DNA of 64,000 nucleotides, taken from the NCBI RefSeq assembly GCF_021513155.1, contig NZ_CP090983.1, positions 2,202,501-2,266,500 on the forward strand. The letters run 5' to 3'. The notes beneath the pieces were generated by a model, which did not search any database, was not told the DNA's origin, and saw only the letters and a list, made by a program, of their open reading frames with translations. This stretch comes from Jeotgalibaca sp. MA1X17-3 (GTDB lineage Bacteria > Bacillota > Bacilli > Lactobacillales > Aerococcaceae). The position numbers and the translations under genes are program-made. Of this stretch, positions 39,699 to 48,847 are shown piece by piece. Numbering within the stretch: position 1 is the stretch's first letter; each line of letters starts with the position of its first letter.

Positions 39699-40432
39699 TC
39701 TTTTGAAACCTCAAATTTATAGCCAAATCCTCTTACCGTTTTAATATATCTAGGGTTTTTAGTATCTTCTTCTAATTTCTCTCGTAAATGGCTAATATGA
39801 ACATCAACAATTCTTGTCTCACCTGCATAGTCAAAGTTCCAAATGGCATTTAATAATTGTTCTCGACTCAAGATTCGATTCGTACGCTTGATCATATATA
39901 CTAGTAATTCAAATTCTTTAGGGGTTAGTTCTAATTTACTTTGCTTCAAATAAACTTCGTAACGATCAGGAAAAATAAGCAAGTCTCCCGCTACTATTTT
40001 TTTATCTAAGGATTGTGTATCCTTGCCGTCTTCTTCTATCTCCCTTTCAGAGTGCTTGTCCTGTGAAAGTTTCATTCTTCGAAGAATAGCTTTCATCCGT
40101 GCTAGAACTTCTCTCGGGCTAAATGGCTTTGTCATATAATCATCTGCACCTAGCTCTAACCCAATTATCTTTTCTAATTCATCATCTTTTGCTGTGAGCA
40201 TCAGAATGGGTGTATCAATTTTTTCTCGTCGTAAGCTTTGACAAATATCCATTCCATTCATGGAAGGCAACATTAAATCTAAAATAATAAAATCATAATC
40301 ATTTTGAAGCGCTAATTCATACCCTTCTTTTCCATCCATTGTATTCGTAACCTCATAGCCTTCCTTTTTCAAGTTAAAGGTTAATAAGGTTAAAATTGAT
40401 TCTTCATCATCCACAACGAGTACTTTTTTCAT
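39695..40432 (-). CDS. phoP: phosphate regulon response regulator
   Basis: 245-residue OmpR/PhoB-type regulator. The receiver domain has acidic D8-D9, phospho-acceptor D52 in LDLMLP and K103-like TKPFSPRE. The winged-helix domain ends with the recognition region TRIVDVHISHLREKLE. A polar linker of about 30 residues joins the domains, slightly longer than usual. It would bind the PhoP boxes at 33145 and 37825. RBS AGGAGGAAACG. Immediately upstream is an IS3-family insertion. Confidence 0.94.
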   Translation of the reverse strand: MKKVLVVDDEESILTLLTFNLKKEGYEVTNTMDGKEGYELALQNDYDFIILDLMLPSMNGMDICQSLRREKIDTPILMLTAKDDELEKIIGLELGADDYMTKPFSPREVLARMKAILRRMKLSQDKHSEREIEEDGKDTQSLDKKIVAGDLLIFPDRYEVYLKQSKLELTPKEFELLVYMIKRTNRILSREQLLNAIWNFDYAGETRIVDVHISHLREKLEEDTKNPRYIKTVRGFGYKFEVSKE

Positions 40433-40475
40433 TCGTTTCCTCCTGGAAAAATATTTAGACTTCTATTCTGTCCCT

Positions 40476-40481
40476 ATTCTA
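40476..40481 (-). promoter_or_regulatory. -10 element of the phoP promoter
   Basis: Minus-strand TAGAAT about 44 bases upstream of the phoP ATG; the -35 region is weak. It lies between the phoP start and the IS element, so phoPR keeps its own promoter despite the insertion. Confidence 0.4.
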
Positions 40482-40561
40482 TCATTTGAATATAAAAAGG
40501 GAAAGAATGCATTTAAAAGCCAGCCTTTCTATTTGTAAATAAAAAAAGAGCTACCTCATTT

Positions 40562-40599
40562 TGAATCCCTACCTCTAAACTAGACACCTAAAAAAACAG
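40562..40599 (+). repeat. IS terminal inverted repeat, left end
   Basis: Starts TGAATCCCTACC, then AAACTAGACAC and an A-rich stretch; pairs with the right end except for mismatches at positions 13-15, 27-28 and 36. Confidence 0.8.
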
Positions 40600-40651
40600 G
40601 TTCATACTGCCCATAGAAGATGGTCTCGATAAGCAATCGGGGTCATCTTCT

Positions 40652-41938
40652 TTAATTTTTTTGGTAGCGGCGATGATTGTAAAATTCAATATATTCTTCT
40701 ACGGCATACCACAGGTCCTGAAGTGTCTCTTGTTTTTCAGATAGGACGATATCCTTCATATGACCAAAAAAGGATTCCATAGGAGCGTTATCCCAGCAGT
40801 TGCCCCTCCGGGACATGGACTGCGTCAAGCCCATTTCTTCAACCTTTTTCTGAAAGGTTGGGTGTGTATAATGGACACCTTGGTCCGAGTGAAAGTATCG
40901 TTCTGTTTCTAGAATATCTTGTTGGATCACTTTGGGCAGTTTTTCCAACGTCTGATATACCAACCCCATTTTCAAGCTTGTAGAAAAGTGATGGGCAACG
41001 ATTTCTCCCGTTGCACCGTCTTTGACAGCGGAAAGATAGGCTGTTTGACCGTTCCCGTATGGAAGATAGGTGATATCTGTCAGGAGCACTTTATATGGAG
41101 TTCCGCAGTCAAAATGCCGATTCACCAAGTTTTTCTTGGTTTTGTGCTCCTGCGTAGCTTTCATGATTTTTCGGTAAGGTTTTGCTTTTCTGATTGGAGA
41201 AATAATGCCGTTCATGCGTAGAATCCTCCGGATTTTCTTGTGATTCATTACCAGGTTATACTCATTTTCCAGAGTCATTTTAATCTCTTCGATTCCGCAT
41301 TTTTTCTTATCAAGAAATACGTGATAAAGTAGTTTGTAGTCAGCCCAATCGTTTTCGTACTTCTCCATGCGATTTACTTCAGTTTTTAGCCAATAGTAAT
41401 ATCCACTCCGACTGACTTCGGCAATTTCGCAAAGATGTTTCACCATGTTTTTGAGTTGATACTCACGAATGATGTGATTGATCAGTGTATACCGCTCATT
41501 GGTCTTTAGGACGGCCTTTGTCCCGTTTTTCACGCTCCTTTCGTGAAGCTCTAATTTTTTTACTAGTGTGAGGTTTCCTTCAAGATAGGCGATGCGAGCG
41601 TTAGCTTTTGCTAATTTATCTTCCAGGGATACCCCTTGGCTCCCGATTGGCCCCGGCCCCTTACCACGCGTCTCTTGAAGAAAGCCATCCTGACCTTGCT
41701 TCGCCATGCTTTTCTTCCAACGTCCCAACGACTGATGAGCCTTTCCCTCCCCGATTAGCGATGCTGGAAGCCCCGCCTCTTCAAAAATGACCGTTGAGGT
41801 CATGCCCGTTTTACTTTGTTCTATGGCTTTGATTTTGAATGCTGATGAGTAGGTAATACTTTTAGAAGAAACACTTTTTATATTTAGATTTCTCTCCAGT
41901 ATTTCAATTTCTTGTTCCGTATATATTTTTTTGCTCAT
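40652..41938 (-). CDS. IS3-family transposase (single frame, OrfA-OrfB fused)
   Basis: 428 residues from the ATG at 41938 (GGAGGT upstream). The N-terminal part is a helix-turn-helix module with LGRWKKSMAKQG; the C-terminal integrase core has DDE residues in LLTDITYLP, YFHSDQGVHY and CWDNAPMESFFGHMK. IS3 elements usually split this into OrfA and OrfB joined by -1 frameshifting. Here they are in one frame, although a run of seven A and an internal AAAGGAG-CGTG ribosome site lie at the usual junction (about 41530-41565). The fusion may be real or a homopolymer artefact. Confidence 0.88.
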   Translation of the reverse strand: MSKKIYTEQEIEILERNLNIKSVSSKSITYSSAFKIKAIEQSKTGMTSTVIFEEAGLPASLIGEGKAHQSLGRWKKSMAKQGQDGFLQETRGKGPGPIGSQGVSLEDKLAKANARIAYLEGNLTLVKKLELHERSVKNGTKAVLKTNERYTLINHIIREYQLKNMVKHLCEIAEVSRSGYYYWLKTEVNRMEKYENDWADYKLLYHVFLDKKKCGIEEIKMTLENEYNLVMNHKKIRRILRMNGIISPIRKAKPYRKIMKATQEHKTKKNLVNRHFDCGTPYKVLLTDITYLPYGNGQTAYLSAVKDGATGEIVAHHFSTSLKMGLVYQTLEKLPKVIQQDILETERYFHSDQGVHYTHPTFQKKVEEMGLTQSMSRRGNCWDNAPMESFFGHMKDIVLSEKQETLQDLWYAVEEYIEFYNHRRYQKN

Positions 41939-42016
41939 GTGGTGACCTCCGATTCCAAACTGTTCCATTAGAGTATAACGAAAAAACAGATAAAAAATAA
42001 CCCGAAAACGAGAACA

Positions 42017-42054
42017 CTCTTTTTTTGAGTGTCTAGTTTTCGGGTAGGGATTCA
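42017..42054 (-). repeat. IS terminal inverted repeat, right end
   Basis: Read on the minus strand it starts TGAATCCCTACC, then AAAACTAGACAC, matching the left end. It lies next to the transposase 5-prime side. Confidence 0.8.
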
Positions 42055-42088
42055 TTTACGCACAAAGTAGCTCTTTTAATCGATTTTA

Positions 42089-42976
42089 TTATACTTTCAA
42101 GAAACGTGACATGGAGAAAACAGATCCGATTGAACCAAGTACGACACCCATTCCAATCATTCCTAATCCCAAATAGTATATGAATGGATTAGCTGATAAC
42201 AAGGCAAAGTTTGATCCTAACAAGTATTTTGCTCCTAAGTCAAACAAGAAGCGATACAAGAAGAACAGAACAACCGTTGGAATCAATCCACCTACAAATC
42301 CGATCACAGATCCTTCAATTAAGAAAGGCCAACGGATATAACTATTTTTCGCCCCAACTAAACGCATAATTTCAATTTCAGTACTACGAGAGATAATAGT
42401 TATCCGGATCGTATTAGAAATCAAGAAGACTGCAATTAGTAAAAGGCCAACTATAATGACAATTCCGACCGTTCGAAGAGTTGCGATGGTATCAAATAAC
42501 TTCTCAGCTGTAGCACCACCATACTCTACCTTAGCAACATAATCATTGTTTCCAGCTTCCTCTGCTACTTTTCCAGTTTGCTCAGGAACTTCGGTACTAA
42601 GAATAAAAACGTCATATAAAGGGTTATTGTCATCGCCGAATAAATCAAATTCTTCTCCGTAACTTCCGATTAATTTTGTTAATTCTTCATCACGAGTTGA
42701 ATAGGTAATCGATTCAACATTGGAAATTTTCTCTAATTTTTCTTTTAAATCATCTTTATCATCTTGTTCAGCAGCCAAATCGACATATACACGAACACTT
42801 ACATCGTTTTCGACATCACTAGCTATTTTATTTACGTTAAAAAGAATCGCTACAAACGAGCCAACAAGCATTAAGGTCATCCCTACAGCACTAATGGCCG
42901 CTACCGTCATCCAACCATTTCGTAAAAGGCTTTTGAAAGCATCACGAATATGTCTTCCAATTGTTCTAGGCTTCAT
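42089..42976 (-). CDS. ftsX: cell division ABC transporter permease FtsX
   Basis: 295 residues from the ATG at 42976, which overlaps the end of ftsE by 11 bases. N-terminal cytoplasmic segment RHIRDAFKSLLRNGWMT, first helix about 25-45, a large extracellular loop (about 46-175) that contacts peptidoglycan hydrolases, then three helices. FtsEX controls hydrolase activity at the septum or side wall. Its terminator has been split by the IS element. Confidence 0.94.
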   Translation of the reverse strand: MKPRTIGRHIRDAFKSLLRNGWMTVAAISAVGMTLMLVGSFVAILFNVNKIASDVENDVSVRVYVDLAAEQDDKDDLKEKLEKISNVESITYSTRDEELTKLIGSYGEEFDLFGDDNNPLYDVFILSTEVPEQTGKVAEEAGNNDYVAKVEYGGATAEKLFDTIATLRTVGIVIIVGLLLIAVFLISNTIRITIISRSTEIEIMRLVGAKNSYIRWPFLIEGSVIGFVGGLIPTVVLFFLYRFLFDLGAKYLLGSNFALLSANPFIYYLGLGMIGMGVVLGSIGSVFSMSRFLKV

Positions 42977-43652
42977 ATCCGTAATCCCCTTCCTGTTGGT
43001 CCCGCACGATCTGACCGTTTTCAACAGCCAATACACGATGCTTGATATCATTAACAATTTGGCTATTATGAGTCGCCATTAGAATGGTCGTGCCTTGCCC
43101 ATTAATTTCTTCCAAAATACGCATAATATCCATGGATGTATCTGGGTCTAAGTTCCCGGTTGGCTCATCTGCAATCAGAATACCAGGCATATTGACAATC
43201 GCACGTGCAATTGCAATTCGTTGTTGTTCTCCTCCAGATAGTTCGTTCGGGAACATACGAGCTTTATGTTTCAAGTTTACTAACTCTAAAACTTCAGTTA
43301 CTCGTTTATCTATTTGACTAGGACTTTTTTCTACAACTTCCATTGCATAAGCAATATTTTCAAAAACGGTTAGTCTAGGAAGTAATTTAAAATCTTGGAA
43401 TACAACTCCTACAAAACGACGTAATAAAGGAACCTCTCGTTCTTTCATCTTCGCTAAATCAAATTTCCCAATATTTACCGTACCACTTGTTGGTTTTACT
43501 TCTCGATACATTAATTTAATAAAGGTTGATTTTCCTGCTCCACTTGGACCTACTATATAAACGAACTCACCTTGCTCAATCTTAACACTTAAATTGTTCA
43601 CAGCAGTTATACCATTTGGATATTTCTTCGAGACATTTTTCATCTCAATCAT
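42966..43652 (-). CDS. ftsE: cell division ABC transporter ATPase FtsE
   Basis: 228 residues from the ATG at 43652 (MIEMKNVSKKYPNG), with GGGTGA close upstream; this equals the Bacillus length, and the earlier ATG overlaps the ribosome site. Walker A GPSGAGKST, the signature LSGGEQQRIAIAR and Walker B ILIADEPTGNLDP. Upstream (43741-43821) there is a promoter and an attenuator-like hairpin. Confidence 0.94.
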   Translation of the reverse strand: MIEMKNVSKKYPNGITAVNNLSVKIEQGEFVYIVGPSGAGKSTFIKLMYREVKPTSGTVNIGKFDLAKMKEREVPLLRRFVGVVFQDFKLLPRLTVFENIAYAMEVVEKSPSQIDKRVTEVLELVNLKHKARMFPNELSGGEQQRIAIARAIVNMPGILIADEPTGNLDPDTSMDIMRILEEINGQGTTILMATHNSQIVNDIKHRVLAVENGQIVRDQQEGDYGYEA

Positions 43653-43740
43653 GTAATCACCCATCTTTTTTTATTTTCGCATATGTCGACTTCATTCTCA
43701 GGCCGTTTTTATCATTCAATCAGGACAGTCTAAAATTTTG

Positions 43741-43773
43741 AAAAAAAACCCCAAACTATACACACGTTTGAGG
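43741..43773 (-). terminator. attenuator-like hairpin in the ftsEX leader
   Basis: On the minus strand CCTCAAAC - 9-base loop - GTTTGGGG forms an 8-bp stem (one G-T pair) followed by eight T. It lies downstream of the ftsE -10 (43816-43821) and about 90 bases upstream of the ftsE start. It could end read-through from prfB or attenuate ftsEX. The rest of the 348-base gap (43653-44000) holds the promoter, the prfB terminator and no recognisable gene. Confidence 0.6.
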
Positions 43774-43815
43774 AGAAGACGATTTACTTATATGTGTTTG
43801 CCAGATTGCTTATAC

Positions 43816-43821
43816 ATTATA
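43816..43821 (-). promoter_or_regulatory. extended -10 of the ftsEX promoter
   Basis: Minus-strand TG-C-TATAAT, a perfect extended -10 with a weak -35. The predicted start near 43808 places the hairpin 43741-43773 in the leader. Confidence 0.5.
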
Positions 43822-43955
43822 GCATGGAAAAAAAAATTGTCTGTATTAGTTTCTTTACATTTACATTTCAGTCTGTAATATAAACGGCAAACCACTTACC
43901 AAATCACTTACCAAAATATCCTTTCCTCTCCTTCACTCTAACACACATTCAAAAA

Positions 43956-43992
43956 AAGACTGAAATCACCAAAAATCGGTGGAATCAGTCTC
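43956..43992 (-). terminator. terminator of prfB
   Basis: Stem AGACTGAAATCACC / GGTGGAATCAGTCT (one mismatch) with a TTTTTTT tract on the minus strand, 9 bases after the prfB stop. Confidence 0.9.
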
Positions 43993-44000
43993 CTTTAAAA

Positions 44001-45114
44001 TTAATCTACTATATCGATATTCTTTTTGAGGTAGGCATCAATAAAACCATCTAAGTCGCCATCCATAACTGCTTGTACATTTCCGGTTTCATGGTTCGTA
44101 CGGTGATCTTTTACCATCGAGTAGGGATGGAAGACGTAGGATCTAATTTGAGAACCCCAGCCAATTTCCTTTTGTTCTCCCCGAATGGCAGCCAATTCTT
44201 TTTCTCTTTCCTCTTCTTGTAATTGGAAGAGTTTCGCCTTCAACATTCCCATTGCGGTATCTCTATTTTGAAATTGTGAACGTTGTGCTTGACTCTGAAC
44301 GGCAATCCCAGTAGGAATATGGGTAATTCGAATGGCAGAAGACGTTTTATTAACGTGCTGTCCACCCGCACCACTTGCACGATACGTATCTACTCGAATA
44401 TCATCTGCATCTACTTCAATATCTGCATTGTCTGCCGAAAATTCAGGCATTACATCAATAGAACAAAATGAAGTATGTCTTCTTCCTGCAGAATCAAATG
44501 GTGAAATACGTACCAAACGATGCACACCACGTTCGGCATGCAGATACCCGTAAGCATTTAGACCTTTTATCAAAATAGTGACACTTTTGATTCCGGCTTC
44601 ATCTCCAGCTTGATAATCTAACGTTTCTACAGTAAATCCTTTTTGTTCCGCCCAACGTGTATACATTCGGAACAGCATGCTTGCCCAATCTTGAGACTCC
44701 GTTCCACCTGCACCAGAATGAATTTCCAAGATTGCATTATTTTGGTCATGTGGTCCATCCAAAAGCATCGTCAGTTCATAGGCTTCCAATGTTTCTCGGT
44801 ATTCTTCCGTCTGTTCAAAAAGATCCTCTTCAAAACCAGCATCTGGTTCTTCCTTTGTCAATTCATAGGTAACTTCTAAATCATCTTGCATTTCTGCTAG
44901 TTTTTGGAAGGTTTCATAGACTGTTTTTAGTTGGTTTGCTTCATTAATGATTTCTTGTGCCGCATTTGAATCTTCCCAAAAAGAAGGATCCTGCATACGA
45001 TCTTCATGTTCTGCGATATTTGCTTCTAGAGCCTCTAAGTCAAAGAGACCTCCCAAAGCTATTTATTTTTTCTCGCGATTCCTCTAAAAAAGATTTCACT
45101 TCACTTAATTCCAT
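44001..45114 (-). CDS. prfB: peptide chain release factor 2 (programmed +1 frameshift)
   Basis: 370 residues made from two frames. The short first frame starts at the ATG 45114 (GGGGG upstream), encodes about 25 residues ending ...FGRSL and stops at an in-frame TGA at 45040-45042. Ribosomes shift +1 at CTT-TGA and continue [13 protein letters not shown]. The body contains the GGQ motif in [13 protein letters not shown] and the SPF motif in [10 protein letters not shown] that recognises UGA/UAA. The frameshift is the known autoregulation of RF2 and not an error. Confidence 0.95.
45036..45056 (-). promoter_or_regulatory. programmed frameshift site of prfB
   Basis: Minus-strand GGGAGGT acts as an internal Shine-Dalgarno just upstream of CTT-TGA-C. 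Low RF2 stalls at the TGA and allows +1 slippage, the classical feedback loop. Confidence 0.9.
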
Positions 45115-45167
45115 CATAATTCCCCCTGTTACTGGTATATCATTATTCCTCATTATAAAAGAGAAAG

Positions 45168-45195
45168 TTTCCCCTTTCCATAAGCAAGGGGAAAC
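45168..45195 (-). terminator. hairpin between secA and prfB
   Basis: Perfect stem GTTTCCCCTT / AAGGGGAAAC starting about 10 bases past the secA stop, with only a weak T-rich tail (TTTCTCTTTT) on the minus strand; partial read-through into prfB is likely. Confidence 0.7.
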
Positions 45196-45204
45196 CGGTC
45201 TATT

Positions 45205-47907
45205 TTATATATTTTTTCCGTGACAATTCTTAAACTTCTTGCCGCTTCCGCAAGGACATGCATCATTGCGTCCCACTTTCATATCAGCAATCTTTTTTGT
45301 TTGTTCTTCTTCGTCACTTAATACTGGGCTTACTTCTTCTACCGTTGCTCCAGGATTTGGTGTAACGGGCGTAGTTGGTCCTACTGGTTGTCCTTTTGCA
45401 GCATTTGCTGCCTGTTGAGCCATCATCATTTGACGCATTTGCATCGCTGCGAATTGCGCTTTTTTCACTTGCTCTGCACGATCCACAGATCCTGCTTCGC
45501 TTTCACGGCTTGGACGAATGTTTGATTCAGTACCTAAAGATTCTCGATTTAGATTCTGACGTACTTCAGATTTCATAATAATACGTGACACTTCATAATC
45601 GATGGATGCAACCATTTCTTGGAAACGTTTATAGCCTTCCGCTTGGTACTCTGTCAACGGATTGTTTTGTGCATACGAGCGCAGACCAATTCCCTCACGA
45701 AGCTCATCCATGTTACTGATATGATCCGTCCATTTTCTATCTACAATTCGTAAAATAACTACTTTTTCAAATTCTAAAATTTGTTCTGGTCTTAATTGTC
45801 CTTCTTTTTCTTTGTAAATAGCTTCTGCACGTTGGATTAAATCATCTTTAATTTCTTCAGCTGATTTATTTTCTAAATCTGATTCCTTAATACTGTCTGG
45901 ATGAACCAACACGTTTGCAGCAAAATCATAAATGGCTTTCAAATCCCACTCTGTTTTTTCACCTTGTGTATGTGTTTCAACCATGCGATTAATCGTACGC
46001 TTAATCATGTTTATCGTCACTGTTTTCAAAGACTCTGTTTCCATAATTACTTCTAAACGTTGACCATACATAATCTCACGTTGTTCACGCATTACTTCAT
46101 CGTATTCTAACACGTTTTTACGAGTATCATAGTTATTTCCTTCTACTCGTTTTTGTGCAGATTCTACTTGTTTAGAAAGCATTTTACTTTGAATGACCAT
46201 ATCTTCTGCGTCTTCATCTAGATTCAATTTACTCCATACTTGCTGGATACGTTCCGAACCAAAACGTTTCATAAGATCATCTTCTAAAGATAGGTAAAAT
46301 TGTGTTTCACCTGGGTCTCCTTGGCGTCCAGAACGTCCACGCAACTGGTTGTCAATACGACGAGATTCATGTCGTTCTGTTCCAATTACACATAGTCCGC
46401 CTACTTCTTTTACGCCTTGTCCTAATTTAATATCTGTTCCCCGACCAGCCATGTTAGTAGCAATGGTTACAGAACCTTTTTGTCCAGCATTAATGATAAT
46501 ATCTGCTTCTTTAAAGTGGTTTTTCGCATTTAGGATTTCATGAGGAACTCCTGCTTCGGTCAATAGACGTGATAGAAGTTCTGATGTCTCAATTGCAACC
46601 GTACCTACTAAAATAGGTTGACCATTCTGATGACGTTTCTCAATATCTTTCACAACTGCTCTAAATTTACTCATCAAAGAAGGATACAATAAATCTGAAT
46701 AGTCTTTTCGCACAATCGGTTTATTCGTTGGAATGGCGATTACATCCATATTGTAAATTTCACGGAACTCTTCTTCTTCTGTTTTAGCAGTACCCGTCAT
46801 CCCAGATAATTTCTTATACATACGGAAATAGTTCTGGAAAGTAATAGATGCCATGGTACGGGATTCATTTTCAATTTCAACATTTTCTTTTGCTTCAATT
46901 GCTTGGTGAAGTCCATCTGAATAGCGACGACCTTCCATAATACGACCGGTAAATTGATCAACGATTTTTATTTTTCCTTCTGTCACAACATAATCAATAT
47001 CGTGTAACATGATAAAATTCGCACGTAAGGCTTGATCGATGTGGTGTACCAAGCGAGTATTATCAACATCATATAAGTTTCCTAAGTGGAACGTTTTTTC
47101 AGCTTTTTCAATCCCTTGATCCGTTAACCCGATTGATTTAGAAGTAACGTCAATCGTATAATCGTCCTCTTCTTTCAAACCTTTTACAAAGAAGTCCGCA
47201 CGATTATATAAAGCGGTTGATTTTTCTGCTTGTCCAGAAATAATTAATGGTGTACGAGCTTCATCGACTAGAATGGAGTCCACTTCATCGACTACTGCAA
47301 AGTTAAGTGGACGTTGAACCATTTGATTCCGGTACACAACCATATTATCGCGTAAGTAATCAAATCCTAATTCATTATTTGTCGTATAGGTAATATCAGA
47401 CAAATAGGCTTCGCGTTTTTCTTCTGATGACTTCCCAGAAATATTCAATCCAACACTCATACCAAGAAAACGATATAACTCTCCCATCTCAACCGCATCA
47501 CGACTGGCTAGGTATTCGTTAACCGTAACAACATGAACTCCTTCTCCCGCTAATGCGTTCAAATAAACAGGCATTGTTGCTGTTACTGTCTTCCCTTCAC
47601 CGGTTTTCATTTCTGCTATATTTCCTTTATGGAGGGTAATTCCACCCATTAACTGAACTTTATAAGGATAAAGACCTAGTACTCGTTTAGATGCTTCACG
47701 TACGACTGCAAATGCTTCTGGTAATAACTGGTCTAGTGTTTCCCCTTTTTGATAGCGTTCTTTAAATTCATCTGTTTTTGCAATTAATTCTGCATCATCT
47801 AGCGCTGCCATGGTATCTGCATACGTTATGATGACATCAGCTATCTTCTCTAATGCTTTCAATTCTGCTTTATCGTTTTCAAAAATCCGTTTCAAAAAGT
47901 TGGCCAT
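45205..47907 (-). CDS. secA: preprotein translocase ATPase SecA
   Basis: 900 residues. Nucleotide-binding domain 1 with MKTGEGKT (Walker A) and the [19 protein letters not shown] segment; NBD2 with [14 protein letters not shown] and GRSGRQGD; preprotein cross-linking and helical scaffold regions between. The C-terminus has a Gln/Ala/Pro-rich linker and the zinc-binding tail [14 protein letters not shown]. It drives Sec export of all secreted and lipoproteins. The length is slightly above the Bacillus form because of the linker. Confidence 0.96.
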   Translation of the reverse strand: MANFLKRIFENDKAELKALEKIADVIITYADTMAALDDAELIAKTDEFKERYQKGETLDQLLPEAFAVVREASKRVLGLYPYKVQLMGGITLHKGNIAEMKTGEGKTVTATMPVYLNALAGEGVHVVTVNEYLASRDAVEMGELYRFLGMSVGLNISGKSSEEKREAYLSDITYTTNNELGFDYLRDNMVVYRNQMVQRPLNFAVVDEVDSILVDEARTPLIISGQAEKSTALYNRADFFVKGLKEEDDYTIDVTSKSIGLTDQGIEKAEKTFHLGNLYDVDNTRLVHHIDQALRANFIMLHDIDYVVTEGKIKIVDQFTGRIMEGRRYSDGLHQAIEAKENVEIENESRTMASITFQNYFRMYKKLSGMTGTAKTEEEEFREIYNMDVIAIPTNKPIVRKDYSDLLYPSLMSKFRAVVKDIEKRHQNGQPILVGTVAIETSELLSRLLTEAGVPHEILNAKNHFKEADIIINAGQKGSVTIATNMAGRGTDIKLGQGVKEVGGLCVIGTERHESRRIDNQLRGRSGRQGDPGETQFYLSLEDDLMKRFGSERIQQVWSKLNLDEDAEDMVIQSKMLSKQVESAQKRVEGNNYDTRKNVLEYDEVMREQREIMYGQRLEVIMETESLKTVTINMIKRTINRMVETHTQGEKTEWDLKAIYDFAANVLVHPDSIKESDLENKSAEEIKDDLIQRAEAIYKEKEGQLRPEQILEFEKVVILRIVDRKWTDHISNMDELREGIGLRSYAQNNPLTEYQAEGYKRFQEMVASIDYEVSRIIMKSEVRQNLNRESLGTESNIRPSRESEAGSVDRAEQVKKAQFAAMQMRQMMMAQQAANAAKGQPVGPTTPVTPNPGATVEEVSPVLSDEEEQTKKIADMKVGRNDACPCGSGKKFKNCHGKNI

Positions 47908-48096
47908 TCTAAATCTCCTTTATACTTTGAATCATTATTTCAATTCATTTTTTTGGATACATATTCTTCTTCTTTTTAATCGTTTATTTTTCAGATAACA
48001 TGAAAGATATACAATTCACGCACTTTACTTATTTTACCACTAATTCAACTGTTTTAGTACTCTTTTCCGCGTATTAAAAGAAGAGATTAAAAAATA

Positions 48097-48135
48097 AACC
48101 AGTTACATTCCTAAAAGTGAATGTAACTGGTTTTC
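48097..48135 (-). terminator. terminator of hpf
   Basis: Perfect stem AACCAGTTACATTC / GAATGTAACTGGTT with an 8-base loop and T/A tracts, downstream of hpf. Confidence 0.9.
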
Positions 48136-48173
48136 TTATTTTTAATTCATTCATAAATGGAACAATCGGATTT

Positions 48174-48728
48174 TTATAGATTATCTGTTTCGATAAGTCC
48201 AAATTTACCATCTTTACGACGGTACACAATACTTGTTCCATTCGTTTCTGAATCTTCGAAAATAAAGAAGTTGTGTCCAAGCATGTTCATTTGCAACACT
48301 GCTTCTTCACTATCCATTGGTTTAAGGGAAAGACGTTTCGTTCTCACGATTTCCAAGTGACCATTATTTTCATCTACTTGTTCTTCTAAAGCAGATATAT
48401 CAGTCGTCATCTCAAAACCTTTTTCACGTGATTTACGGTTAATTTTAGTTTTGTATTTACGAACTTGACGTTCTAATTTATCTACTACAAGATCAATACT
48501 TCCATAAAGGTCAAAGGATGTTTCTTCAGCCCTCAAGACTAGATAAGGAAGAGGAATTGTTACCTCAACTTTTGCTGTTTTATCAGAGTAAACCTTTAAG
48601 TTTACGTGAGCAGTTGCTTCGGGAACATTATTGAAAAAACGTTCAATTTTACTTAATTTTTTTTCAGCATAATCTCGAATTGCTCCAGTAACCTCAATAT
48701 TTTCTCCGCGGACATTGTACTTAAACAT
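48174..48728 (-). CDS. hpf: ribosome hibernation promoting factor, long form
   Basis: 184 residues from the ATG at 48728 (GAAAGGAGAG upstream). The N-terminal RaiA/HPF domain (MFKYNVRGENIEVTGAIRDY to about 100) binds the decoding region; after a linker, the C-terminal dimerisation domain (about 128-184, RTKRLSLKPMDSEEAVLQMN) makes 100S ribosome dimers. Long HPF directly upstream of secA is the common Firmicute order. Confidence 0.95.
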   Translation of the reverse strand: MFKYNVRGENIEVTGAIRDYAEKKLSKIERFFNNVPEATAHVNLKVYSDKTAKVEVTIPLPYLVLRAEETSFDLYGSIDLVVDKLERQVRKYKTKINRKSREKGFEMTTDISALEEQVDENNGHLEIVRTKRLSLKPMDSEEAVLQMNMLGHNFFIFEDSETNGTSIVYRRKDGKFGLIETDNL

Positions 48729-48770
48729 AGCAATCTCTCCTTTCGTCTGATTCACTATCAGAAAAGAATT

Positions 48771-48791
48771 CCTCATGGACCACTCATGAGG
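48771..48791. terminator. short hairpin between comFC and hpf
   Basis: Stem CCTCATG / CATGAGG with a 7-base loop, followed on the minus strand by AATTCTTTTC. A weak terminator for comFC is possible. Confidence 0.45.
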
Positions 48792-48847
48792 GATCTTTAA
48801 CTACATTATAATGTAAGCGCGGTACTTTTACAATTGATTCCTGATCT

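Larger units (their letters stand above)
40562..42054 (-). mobile_element. IS3-family insertion sequence, 1493 bp
   Basis: The element runs from TGAATCCCTACC to GGTAGGGATTCA (TG...CA ends, as in the IS3 family) and is flanked by TTT on both sides, a 3-bp target duplication. It carries one transposase gene on the minus strand. Terminal inverted repeats extend to about 38 bp with six mismatches. It is the only mobile element recognised in the window. Confidence 0.88.
40541..42077 (-). terminator. ftsX terminator split by the IS element
   Basis: Outer arms AAAAGAGCTAC (40544-40554) and GTAGCTCTTTT (42067-42077) are perfect reverse complements and flank the insertion. With the IS and one copy of the TTT duplication removed, they form an 11-bp stem with a 16-base loop, followed by a run of seven T on the minus strand, 12 bases after the ftsX stop. 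This is a typical intrinsic terminator interrupted in its loop. Confidence 0.75.

Noticed and set aside
40652..42055. Longer transposase start at 42055
   Set aside because: The extra 39 residues run across the IS end and lack a ribosome site, whereas the ATG at 41938 has GGAGGT.
43850..43872. PhoP-box-like TTTACATTTACA near ftsE
   Set aside because: Two hexamers at 6-base spacing do not fit the 11-bp period, and ftsEX is not an expected PhoP target.
44001..45114. prfB frameshift as a sequencing error
   Set aside because: The TGA lies at the known recoding site with an internal Shine-Dalgarno, so it is programmed.
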